A stretch of DNA of 19,938 bases from NCBI GenBank assembly GCA_001247695.2, contig LGRX02013988.1:1-19938 (forward strand), read 5' to 3'. This DNA comes from Cymbomonas tetramitiformis. Taxonomy: Eukaryota > Chlorophyta > Pyramimonadophyceae > Pyramimonadales > Pyramimonadaceae. The first letter of the stretch is position 1, and each line of letters begins with the position of its first letter. Below are positions 1 to 7,864 of this stretch, piece by piece. A program made the translations under genes and the position numbers. The notes under the pieces were generated by a model, which was given only the letters and a program-made list of their open reading frames with translations, was not told where the DNA came from and did no database searches.

Positions 1-122
1 GTGCCTCCCCCCGTGATGTGAGGGACTCGCTCAAACTCTGAAGGTGCCTGCAAGTCGCTCAGCGGTTGTTGAGACAACTTGATGAACTATGGCTTGCAAT
101 ATGCTGTGTTTGCAACTGTCAG

Positions 123-792
123 GGCAGTGGACGTGCAGCCAATCGGCGGTCGCCTCGTCTTGTTTTATGCAGATCTCATGCTTCATGAGGTGAGCCCATG
201 CTTCGAAGCGATCATCTTCGGCTTCCCAAAGGGCATTCGGCCCATGAAGTCGGCCGCGTGGCAGCCCCAGGGGGATCCGCTCACCTATTTGACTTGCCAA
301 AGCCTCGCGAACGTGACTGTGTTGATGCTAAGCCAATGCTGACTAGCAGAACATGCAACGTGGGTCCGCTTATATCGCCCTGCATGCCATGCTTTTCACA
401 TTTACGATTCCTTGGAGGATTCGTCAAGCTTTGCAGAATTGTGTGTAAGGTAGAAGTGAAATATGAGAATTGTGTTGACCGATTTGCGGAACCCAGTGGG
501 AGGGATCTCTGATTGGATCTCGAGATCTGCATAAAGCCGGCTGCTCAAGGGATGATGGACGCGCTTGTTAGGTCTTGGCACGCTGCCACATGCCAACAAA
601 GCAACTGATGCAGGCGAGATGCGCCAGGTGCTAGGACGCGTCCAGCAGCAAACCACCCTGCTAGGACTCGGGATGGTGCAGGTGTTAGAAACGTACGCGT
701 CACGACATGCGCTAACGATGTGGTACTATGACAAAGAGGAGCGCCAACGCCACGTGGCTGATCCTGAAGGTGCACTCTGCAGGGATCTGTGA
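123..792 (+). CDS. 3' part of an EGL-9/PHD-type prolyl 4-hydroxylase-like 2OG-Fe(II) oxygenase (two exons, 5' end outside window)
   Basis: Two exons, about 123-189 and 682-769 (or to the TGA at 790-792), join in phase 0 across a 492-nt intron (donor GTGAGC at 190, acceptor ...GTGCAG ending 681). The joined peptide runs AVDVQPIGGRLVLFYADL, then MLHEV and LETYASRHALTMWYYDKEER. This is the C-terminal half of the double-stranded beta-helix of HIF-prolyl-hydroxylase-like enzymes, which use O2 and 2-oxoglutarate to hydroxylate proline. The His of HEV (184-186) would be the distal iron ligand, and the Arg of SRHALT the 2-oxoglutarate-binding residue, nine residues later as in human EGLN proteins. 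The first iron-binding His/Asp pair must lie off the left edge. Exon 1 probably starts after the AG at 121-122. The end is uncertain: stop at 790-792, or another splice at GTGCAC (770). Family call is strong; the protein substrate is unknown. Confidence 0.8.
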
Positions 793-964
793 TTTGCCCC
801 ATATAGCATAATACTTCCTCCGGGAAGTATGTACTCTTTCGCCCTGTTCCACCTCAAAGTGGGGCGCACAAGCACTACCAGTCACCCCTCCTCTCAGCCG
901 AGACAGACGCCTTGGTGATACTGCGGTTCACACATACTGCCTGTGTTCGCAGCCGCAGCCGCAG

Positions 965-1051
965 GAGATCAGGAGTGCCACCGATCAACTCGCGGATCTG
1001 GAGAAAGCGACGAGCCTGGAGGCAAGGGGTCGGGCATGTCGGGACACGCAG
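965..1051 (+). other. candidate internal exon of an unidentified gene
   Basis: An 87-nt segment is preceded by a (CAGCCG)-type acceptor region ending CCGCAG and followed by the donor GTGAGG at 1052. It encodes 29 residues with no stop and phase 0 at both ends, beginning EIRSATDQLADLEKA, which is helical or coiled-coil in character. It could belong to a downstream extension of the oxygenase gene. However, the only good oxygenase donor (770) is phase 1 and does not join it in this frame, so I leave it unassigned. A following segment from 1141 (after CAACAG) would continue in phase. Confidence 0.3.
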
Positions 1052-1127
1052 GTGAGGACTCTCACCCGCCGTGCTGCAACTCTAAAGGAATGGTGTTATC
1101 TGGCCTGGCATGTTAGGAGGAAAGTGA

Positions 1128-1418
1128 TGCCGCGCAACAGAAGCCGTTGCTATTGGCCAAGGAGCGGGCCTCTCCAATGAGGCCAACGCGCTGTTCCCAG
1201 ATCCAACGAAACGTTGTCGAGCTAATTCCGTGCTAGGGCAAGAGTGCAGTTTGGGAGATGGCGCATCCGCGTTGCAGCAAGAGTGCAGTTTGGGAGATGG
1301 CGCATCCGCGTTGCAGCAAGAGTGCAGTTTGGGAGACGGCCCTTCCGTGCTAGGGCAAGAGCTCCGCTGGGGAGACGGCCCTTCCGTGTTGGGGCAAGAG
1401 TGCCATCCGATGATTTAG
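1128..1418 (+). other. open frame running through a 39-bp minisatellite
   Basis: After the TGA at 1125-1127 the frame is open to the TAG ending at 1418. The first third is non-repetitive (AVAIGQGAGLSNEANALF). The rest translates the 39-bp tandem repeat as a 13-residue repeat of the type CSLGDGASALQQE. There is no ATG at the start, so if it is coding it would be an internal or terminal exon (possible acceptor CAACAG at 1140). I do not recognise the peptide. It may simply be a minisatellite with a unit divisible by three. Confidence 0.2.
1225..1410 (+). repeat. 39-bp minisatellite, about 4.7 copies
   Basis: The landmark AGAG recurs at 1241 (as AGAGTGCAGT), 1280, 1319, 1358 and 1397, exactly 39 bp apart each time. 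Internal units share AGTGCAGTTTGGGAGA and a GGCGCATCCGC or GGCCCTTCCGTG tail. The first two full units are nearly identical; the later ones diverge. The period is a multiple of three. Confidence 0.93.
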
Positions 1419-1605
1419 CTTGTAGGTTGTGGACACTGTTGTTTAGATAATTTCTGGTATGTTATAATGGCACCTGGGAATGATGTAGCGTGGAAATGCA
1501 CACTTGAATCCACTAGACACAGTATTGGGCGACGACTTTGGAGTGCCGGACGTGTAAGACACACTCTGTGAGCCCTATAATGCCTGGTGACGACGTACCA
1601 CACAG

Positions 1606-1802
1606 GCGCTCCCAATGGTATGGATTGCGTTGGCGTGGCATTGCACCTGCTTCAAGAGATGATCGAGGTAAGAGCGGTTTTTTAACACGTTGATCCGCAC
1701 GCTTTGGACCTGGTGCGCATCCTGTATCTTCTTTTGGACGATGTGGCTCCCAGCCAGTTGCAAGCAGCAATACATTATCGCACATCCGGCGGTGCGCATT
1801 GT
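1606..1802 (+). pseudogene. protein-like frame with one internal stop (possible exons or decayed gene)
   Basis: From the acceptor-like CACACAG at 1605, the frame reads APNGMDCVGVALHLLQEMIE, is interrupted by TAA at 1683-1685, and continues in the same frame as VDPHALDLVRILYLLLDDV and APSQLQAAIHYRTSGG. The peptides look coding (amphipathic helices, few rare residues). A donor GTAAGA at 1668 follows the first block, but no AG acceptor lies before the second block. So either this is a decayed copy with a nonsense mutation, or the blocks are not consecutive exons. Family not recognised. Confidence 0.3.
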
Positions 1803-2126
1803 TAGTTCAGGCTCACACTCTGCGTCATTTGCCAAAAAGTGTGATACTTACACCCGCTTTACTCTCGACACCAGATGGAATACTCACACCCTGTGTCGCT
1901 CGATCAAAATCACCCTGTGATCTATGGCTCAGTCCTGGCCACAAAGGGCTAACACCATGCTCAACCTATTTTTATCGTGATCATTTATGAGTTTCAGGAG
2001 CATTGATGCGCCATGCCCAATAAGAACCTGCGAGCTACACTTTGCACTGTTTGGTGCCATATGATATAGGTATCCGGGCACGAAGCTCCTCTCTTCACGC
2101 GTGAGCGGGTGCCCTCAATTGCACAG

Positions 2127-2234
2127 CATGTCCGGTCTCAACCTGTGCAGCGAGCGCTGCAGGTTAAGCATCCGGATCGGACGTCTGTCGATCTTTTCGT
2201 CTCGAAAGTACGCGCATTGGATGAGCAAGGCCAG
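2127..2234 (+). other. candidate internal exon of an unidentified gene
   Basis: A 108-nt open segment lies between the acceptor TTGCACAG (ending 2126) and the donor CAG|GTGAGG (2235), phase 0 at both ends. It encodes 36 residues including HPDRTSVDLFVSKVRALDEQ. Alternative in-phase acceptors are at GTGCAG and CTGCAG within it. The donor matches the GTG-type donors of the COQ2 gene in this window. Function unknown; it could belong with the segments at 965 and 1606. Confidence 0.35.
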
Positions 2235-3001
2235 GTGAGGCGCAAGGTTTCCTTTTGCACATGGTTGGACGTGCGACTTTGTCATCAGTGGCATGCTTCT
2301 TAGGTCTCGCCCACTCAATGCCAGCACACCCTGAGAATTCGAGGCGCCGTTGTATTGTAGAGTTCTGCCTCATTCTGTCATAGCGTACTTGATACGCTGA
2401 GTGTACGACTGTACAAATATGCAATCAGGAGTTTGTATAGATGCATCCAGCATTGCTGCTTCTAAGTTTCCCTTCCAACTCTAATTGGCTCACGTGCGGT
2501 CCAATCCAGCGGCACCATTCTGCCAACGAGAATAAATGAATGTCAATGCGATCGATGCAGTTTCGTTTTTTATACGGATGTGGATCAGACTGCCGTCGGA
2601 CTTCATACCTTCTGGCTTCCTGAAATACTGAGGGTCAGGATTGCGTGGCATCGTATTTTCTCAATGCCACACCAATATTGCGACAAAATTGCCTTTTCGT
2701 TCAACGGACGATTTTGGAGAAGCGTGAGGCGTCAAAATCATGTTGTCGTCATGAGAATCTCTAATCTTGTTGAGTGGATGACGCCTGCACAAGGCAGAAT
2801 GTTTGTTTTCGGCTCTCGAACTCTTGGCGTTATACTATAGACTGTCGGTTGTATGGGAGTGTGCATTTGAACGACGGTAAGCTGGCAGTAAACTCAGAAA
2901 GTTGCGGCACTGCGATTCAGATGCTTTGAAATTCAAAATGCAGAGGTATGATTTAGAGTATATGCGACAGTTTTAAGCTGGTCCGACCTTTGGTGGGGAA
3001 T

Positions 3002-3099
3002 GTGTGGCAGCACAACCAAAACCGAAACGCACTGAGAACTGCTTTGGGGCGTAATGTTTCTGGCAGGAGGTTTTTGCACATGTAATGGGGGTGCCACAC
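3002..3099. repeat. 98-bp segment bounded by inverted octamers GTGTGGCA/TGCCACAC
   Basis: GTGTGGCA at 3002-3009 and its exact reverse complement TGCCACAC at 3092-3099 bound a 98-bp segment. The same inverted pair bounds another segment of similar size at 3508-3600. It could be a miniature inverted-repeat element, but no flanking target duplication is obvious. Confidence 0.4.
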
Positions 3100-3507
3100 C
3101 GTAAAGCCCTTTTTGAAACCCTGCAGCAACTCACAGTCGACCGCTTCAAATGCTTGCAGGTGTTGCTGCATTGATCCATACAGCAGTGTATATTTGCCTC
3201 AAGTGCTGCATTTTCATGCCACAAGTGGTGTATTTGCACCGACATGCAAAGCTGCCCATCTTGCCAACGCTATTTGAACAGTGGCTTGTGTGTGATGCCC
3301 CCTACACCTCTTTTACAGATTGTTGATAGCTTAGTCCGCAAGCAAGAGTGTTCTCAAGGCTCAAATCGGATATGCTAACGTCGGCTGTGTGGGACGAATT
3401 GCAGGATGGAGCAGCAAAGGCCTTTGGGCCGAAGTGACCAGCCGTTGCAATGCGAAGGGCAAGGCTGGAAGATATGACATTTGTGACTCGGAAATTATAC
3501 TTATAAT

Positions 3508-3600
3508 GTGTGGCAATAATTGGAATCACCTCAGTTTCGCCACAATGCGCTTACCATGCGTGCCAAAACATTTTATTTGTAACAATTAGAAATGCCACAC
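3508..3600. repeat. 93-bp segment bounded by inverted octamers, MITE-like
   Basis: GTGTGGCAATAATTG at 3508-3522 and CAATTAGAAATGCCACAC at 3583-3600 form an inverted pair: eight identical terminal bases, then a shared AATTG/CAATT core after a short offset. Size and ends resemble the 3002-3099 segment, consistent with two members of one small non-autonomous family. Confidence 0.45.
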
Positions 3601-4673
3601 GAAATGTTGGGTATCAAAACATATTGCAAAATGTCCATTCGGTCACCCTGATGACGAAAAAAAAAACACGTCTATGTGATTTATAGGGGAAGATCGCCGT
3701 TTTCCCGCCGATCACTGAATTGTACCCCTAGTTTGGCCAGCGAATCTAGTGCTAGGTCCCATACTTAATTTGCAGTGTTTTCAATTTTGTTTCGCCCAAG
3801 TTTTTGCACTGTCAAGGAATAAGCACGTTCAAAATTTCGATTCAAAGCTTTGCAATAATTGTAGCATGTAATGTACGTTGTGTATTAATTACTCAGTATT
3901 AACAGCAAGGGAGGGGTAGGAATACGTGATAAAAGAGCGCCACGGTATATATATAAAAGAGCCGCGAAGTGAGCGATCCGTGATATCTTATGGTGCTGAT
4001 TTGTCACGCTCCCAATGGACAACAAAAGAATGATGAGCCAAGCCCAAACACATCACTTGCATAGGGAACGGTCAAGGCAGCGCACGTAGATGGCTTTCAC
4101 TTAGAGGGTTATGGCTAAATAACATGAATAAAGAGAACAGCTGTGTTTGTGATACATTGCGTGTAGTGTTAGATTGTCGGATATCCTACTACCGAATTAA
4201 TCGAAATATCGGCTGAAAGTCTTATTTATCGGTATCCATTGACCATGTGTAACAACCAATCGGTATCGATCGATGTCAAGATTTAAAAAAATCGACAGTT
4301 TCAACAGCAAGAGGTGCGGCCACCTCGACAGGCGAAGTTCAGCATATATTTTCAAAAAAGGTTTTGTACCCAGGAAGTCTAGAAGAAAGTGTTCACCGAA
4401 TACGTATATGGAAGACTACATGCATAGGACATTGTTCACTTGCCGTTTACAACGTCCTGCAAATTTTACAACGTAGGTTAAGCATACAACCTTGAATGTG
4501 GCTTCATCTAAAGCGATTTTTCTTGATAGCCAACACCCGACGACTTTCTATCAAGCTTGAAATTAAGACTGAAGAGCAGCGATAACAGCAAGAATCAGCA
4601 CATTACAAGTCTGTTCTTGAAACCGGGTAGATTGTTCAACTCTTGGCAAGCAAAGCAGAATGTATCTCAGAAA

Positions 4674-5669
4674 CTATTGTGGCCTATACAACGGCGATAA
4701 GGTGGCTGTGGCAGAACACATATTCACGTTAGGCTCGAGCATCCGTTGCAATTTTTCGACGTTGATATTGGGGTCACTTTCTTCATCTGAGCACGCGTGT
4801 CTTACGTCTTCGTATGCTAACTCTTCAAATTGTAACTGCGTATCGTCGTCATCTGAAACATGTTCCACTTCAGAATCTTCGGGTCTTTCAGATTCCCCAG
4901 ACAGATCGTCCTCAGAGTCCCATTCGGATATTATCGACGCAGCCGTGCCTGCATCTGTAGAAACTTCTTCCTTGTCTTCTTCGAACGGCTGCCTTCGCAC
5001 ACTTTCCGTGCGCATTTGTTCTTGTTGGTCCTCCTCTACAGGATATGCATCGCTCCCGTTCACATAAACCGCTTCTTCCCCAAATTCTTCCACGTCCTCT
5101 TTATCAAGATAAACGTTGTCGTCGTCGTCGTCGTCGACGTCGTACTCGCCATCTTCAGTGTTTTCAGCTGCTTCAGCCAAAACGCTGTCAAGATATTCAT
5201 CAAAGTTCGACTGTTCATCATCAGAGGCACTTGCTTCGTTGTCATTGGCGATATTCTGCCAAGATTCAGGAACGTTCGTGGGACTAGGTGGAGGCTGAAT
5301 CTTAGGTTGCGAAAGGCGACCTAGGAAGTTGCTTATGACAGTAAAGTAAACTTGCCAAAAGGTTAGGTCATCCATATCTTGGGGAACGGTTTTTCGCCGA
5401 AGCGTTGCCAGTGAAGGACAACGTTCGGTTGCTAAGAGACAGTGTTGCAGTTGCCAATCTGTAAGGTCGTATGCGCTCATTTCGCTCGCAGTCCTAAAAG
5501 CCGCTCTTTGCGGGAATCTCTTGAAAGTTTCAGGTGTTAAATTGTTTACAAACTCCTCGAGCTCAGGTGTCAGTCCGTATAGGCCAGCGACTGGTTTGGA
5601 TGTGTGCACTGTGCCGGACACGTGTTGCCGTGCGATACTGTACACTCCTGTTAGAAGTTCAAAAGCCAT
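4674..5669 (-). CDS. BSD-domain protein with long acidic tail (331 aa, single exon)
   Basis: An uninterrupted 331-codon frame starts at ATG 5669-5667. An in-frame TGA lies 27 nt upstream, with only GTG and no ATG between, which supports this start. Residues 32-53 (GLTPELEEFVNNLTPETF) and about 68-116 (DLTDWQLQHCLLATERCPSL, later TFWQVYF) match the BSD domain pattern of the BSD/SYAP1-like family, including the diagnostic Phe-Trp pair at 104-105. From about residue 140 the protein is very acidic, with a DVDDDDDDN run encoded by a GTC-type microsatellite and many Ser/Glu/Asp stretches; no membrane segment or zinc motif is seen. BSD proteins occur in transcription/repair (TFIIH p62) and in trafficking-related proteins; which applies here cannot be told. 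A TGTAA lies about 70 nt past the stop, a possible poly(A) signal if this is a green alga. Confidence 0.85.
   Translation of the reverse strand: MAFELLTGVYSIARQHVSGTVHTSKPVAGLYGLTPELEEFVNNLTPETFKRFPQRAAFRTASEMSAYDLTDWQLQHCLLATERCPSLATLRRKTVPQDMDDLTFWQVYFTVISNFLGRLSQPKIQPPPSPTNVPESWQNIANDNEASASDDEQSNFDEYLDSVLAEAAENTEDGEYDVDDDDDDNVYLDKEDVEEFGEEAVYVNGSDAYPVEEDQQEQMRTESVRRQPFEEDKEEVSTDAGTAASIISEWDSEDDLSGESERPEDSEVEHVSDDDDTQLQFEELAYEDVRHACSDEESDPNINVEKLQRMLEPNVNMCSATATLSPLYRPQ
5117..5142 (-). repeat. GTC/GAC trinucleotide microsatellite coding for an Asp run
   Basis: Tandem GTC on the plus strand, interrupted once by GAC. Read on the minus strand it encodes the Asp tract within the acidic tail of the BSD protein. 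Length polymorphism here would keep the reading frame. Confidence 0.9.
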
Positions 5670-6174
5670 TTTGTGCACTACACGTTCCCAAAGTCAACCC
5701 CAGAACTTCGAGGTCTTTTCAAGCGGATGTAATAACTTCGGTCAGTGGATCAGTGCGGATGATTCAGTGAGGATGATCCGCTTCGTGACTCCCAATGACT
5801 GCTCAATTGCAAATGAATGTGATATCAAATTCTCAACTCATGGAACGGTAGAGATCTGTGTTATGATGGGTTCTCCTTTGTTTGGTTTCTTAAGTGGTTT
5901 CGTCTGGTTCAAGTACAAACATCGTTCTGTCGTGTGCATCCGGCACAAACGAAAGGGTAGACGAGACACAAGTGCGCAACGCATCGCATGTCAGCGGAAT
6001 ACACGAGCTAACGATGACGATGACGTTCGCGTTCATTGACCGATCGCCACGCGTCTGCACCTCGCGTCGGCCTACAGTGTCACAGCCTGAGACAGTCGAG
6101 TGACATTATGATTATTGACAACTTGACAAACTGAAACTCATGTGCGGCGAACTAGAACTCTGAACTGAGAATGT

Positions 6175-6226
6175 GTCATGTCATTTGTCATGTCATGTCA
6201 TGTCGCTGTCGCTGTCGCTGTCGCTG
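6175..6226 (+). repeat. compound microsatellite: TCATG-type pentamers followed by GCTGTC hexamers
   Basis: Pentamer units (GTCAT, one expanded by TT) pass directly into four GCTGTC hexamers. The shared TGTC core suggests one unit arose from the other by replication slippage. Confidence 0.88.
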
Positions 6227-6998
6227 CTACCAGAACTGCGGGGTTATTTTTAGCTACTCCGGGTAGTCCATTTCCAGGGTTTTCGCTCCAGATAAGGCGA
6301 ATCCGAGCATCGACCGATATATGGGGCGTTCGGGCTTCCAAATTTACTCAAAAGTCAACTTGGGTTAACGGGGTTTGGGCTATATATGGCCGCAAGGCAT
6401 CACCCACTGCACTTAAGTGTCCCCCCGCCTATACCCCTTGTATGTAGGGTTTGAAAACCGAAAAAAGAAAAAAGAAAACGCTTCCATAGCAGCAAAACAG
6501 ATCAACAGATCGACAAAAGGAGATACAAAGCTTCAAAACTCGCGACCCCTATTTCGACGTGTCGATAGTAGAAGCCTGCCGCGCGTTGACATATTCATTG
6601 TATGTCGTTGGAGGAGTGAATACTGAAACCCCGTTGCCGAGACTTTTACGCGGGCAGTCTGTGCTTCCTTGCCTAGGTTGGCAAAATTGGCTCGTAATAC
6701 GCATGTTTCGTGTGGCAGAAAAGGTCTCCTATTGCTTCAAGAGGCGTGGAGTTGGATTGCACACTGTCCAGGTTGTTGTATGATGCTTCACTTTGCTAAC
6801 ATGGCACACAGTGACTTATAACCCCGGGAACTCAACAAATAGCCATTCCTATCAAACGCTTAGTCCAGCTTCGATAGCAGGAAACTTCCGGGTGTACAAG
6901 TACCAACTTGCAAATATTTTCCGAAGTTCCTTATGCCTGTATAAAGTCCTAATCTCATTCCACAATGCATAGAGGAATATTCGATTACCATATTCTGA

Positions 6999-7271
6999 GG
7001 CTGCCATGATGTGCTTCCCAAGGTATGGAACTCGTTCAGTCAGTGTCAGAACGGAGTTGACGATCGCCTTGAAGTTTTCGATACACCATACATTTCGAGA
7101 TATAATTCGGGACTATTCCATGAACCTGTTCCTATGGTCCACTCTATTGACAAGAATGCTACTGAGCTTCGGTACTCCACTGCCAAACATAAGTTGATCG
7201 GACTCGCACCTGTCACCGACGCTCGCATTATTTCTTTGAGTTTTTGTCTTGTTGGATGCTGGGCTCACTAA
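6999..7271 (+). other. unidentified protein-like frame (91 codons)
   Basis: Open from after the TGA at 6996-6998 to the TAA ending 7271. The central part (VDDRLEVFDTPYISRYNSG, later HEPVPMVHSIDKNATELRYS) has balanced composition and reads like a real protein. There is no ATG at the front; upstream, TTCTGAG at about 6999 could be an acceptor. A different frame (7006) has a similar protein-like beginning, so a frameshift is possible. It could be an exon or a transposon ORF remnant. No family recognised. Confidence 0.3.
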
Positions 7272-7662
7272 ACAAGTTATTTCGTCTATCAAAAGCGTAA
7301 TGCTTCAGTGTGAAAAACAGTGGACCGACTCTGCAACCGCTTATTTGGCGATGTTGTTTATGCAGGCGTAGGGACACGGAAACAATTTTCAGCGCACTTG
7401 AGGAACATCGCAATGTTTACGGTTTCAAGAAGGGCATTTTCGCAAACAGCCTCTCAAAATCGCAAGCTTTGATCACAGCGGGACCTCCAGGTACTGAGCG
7501 GCAGCACACATGACACGACGGTGCTCCACCTCCCGCTTAAGGAAGTGCGGTTCCGCCGTCTTCCTCACACGTTACTCTGCAAGCGTTATTTGTACACGTA
7601 TTGAAAAAATGAGCAGCAAAACCACGTTGCATGATGCAGTGCACGCAGATCCCTGCTTCACA

Positions 7663-7715
7663 ATGGTGTGCCGGAGTTTTGCGCGAGCGCTCCTTGCTGC
7701 GCAAAGAAAACACTC
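7663..7715 (+). other. candidate first exon of COQ2 (mitochondrial presequence-like)
   Basis: ATG at 7663 opens MVCRSFARALLAAQRKHS, with Arg/Ala/Leu spacing, no acidic residue and amphipathic character typical of a mitochondrial targeting peptide. A GTGCAA donor at 7716 fits the GTG-type donors of this gene. However, in this frame the donor is phase 2, while the best acceptor (7864|7865) needs phase 1. The frame from ATG 7631 would be in phase (giving ...RKENTR joined to TRQYASS). The first exon is therefore unresolved. Confidence 0.25.
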
Positions 7716-7864
7716 GTGCAAACGTCTTCCACTACATAACTCATGATCGCCTTTTAGCATTTTCTCAAACTGCTTTTGCCAGAGTTTTTATTATTTTGGG
7801 GACGAGCCCAAGAACGTTGTGCGCATTTTTACTGGTGATACCCTACGGCACACGCACATAACAG

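Larger units (their letters stand above)
2236..4670. other. mostly non-coding AT-rich intergenic region
   Basis: No frame here looks convincingly coding. The longest frames (2580-2840 on the plus strand, 2953-3245 on the minus strand) have no recognisable domain. One minus-strand stretch (about 2953-3140) is somewhat protein-like and could be a transposon fragment. The region contains inverted octamer pairs (separate entries), a short TA run near 3946-3955, and direct copies of ATCGGTATC near 4229 and 4259. Confidence 0.6.
5670..7660. other. intergenic region between the BSD gene and COQ2
   Basis: This divergent intergenic stretch must contain the promoters of the minus-strand BSD gene and the plus-strand COQ2 gene, but I see no convincing TATA or other named element. 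Near 6010-6030 there is a TGACGATGACGTTCG cluster, which could bind a bZIP-type factor; that is speculative. It also holds a compound microsatellite (6175-6226) and one protein-like frame (6999-7271). The long plus frame 5521-6039 overlaps the BSD start antisense and is not supported. Confidence 0.5.

Noticed and set aside
31..300. 89-codon minus frame
   Set aside because: Its complement carries the conserved oxygenase exon with a proper donor site.
769..1051. Joining the oxygenase exon 2 to the 965-1051 segment
   Set aside because: The donor at 770 is phase 1 while the segment's protein-like frame needs phase 0; the joined alternative frame is low-complexity.
5521..6039. 172-codon plus frame
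   Set aside because: It overlaps the BSD gene start antisense and has no recognisable domain; the minus-strand frame is the real one.
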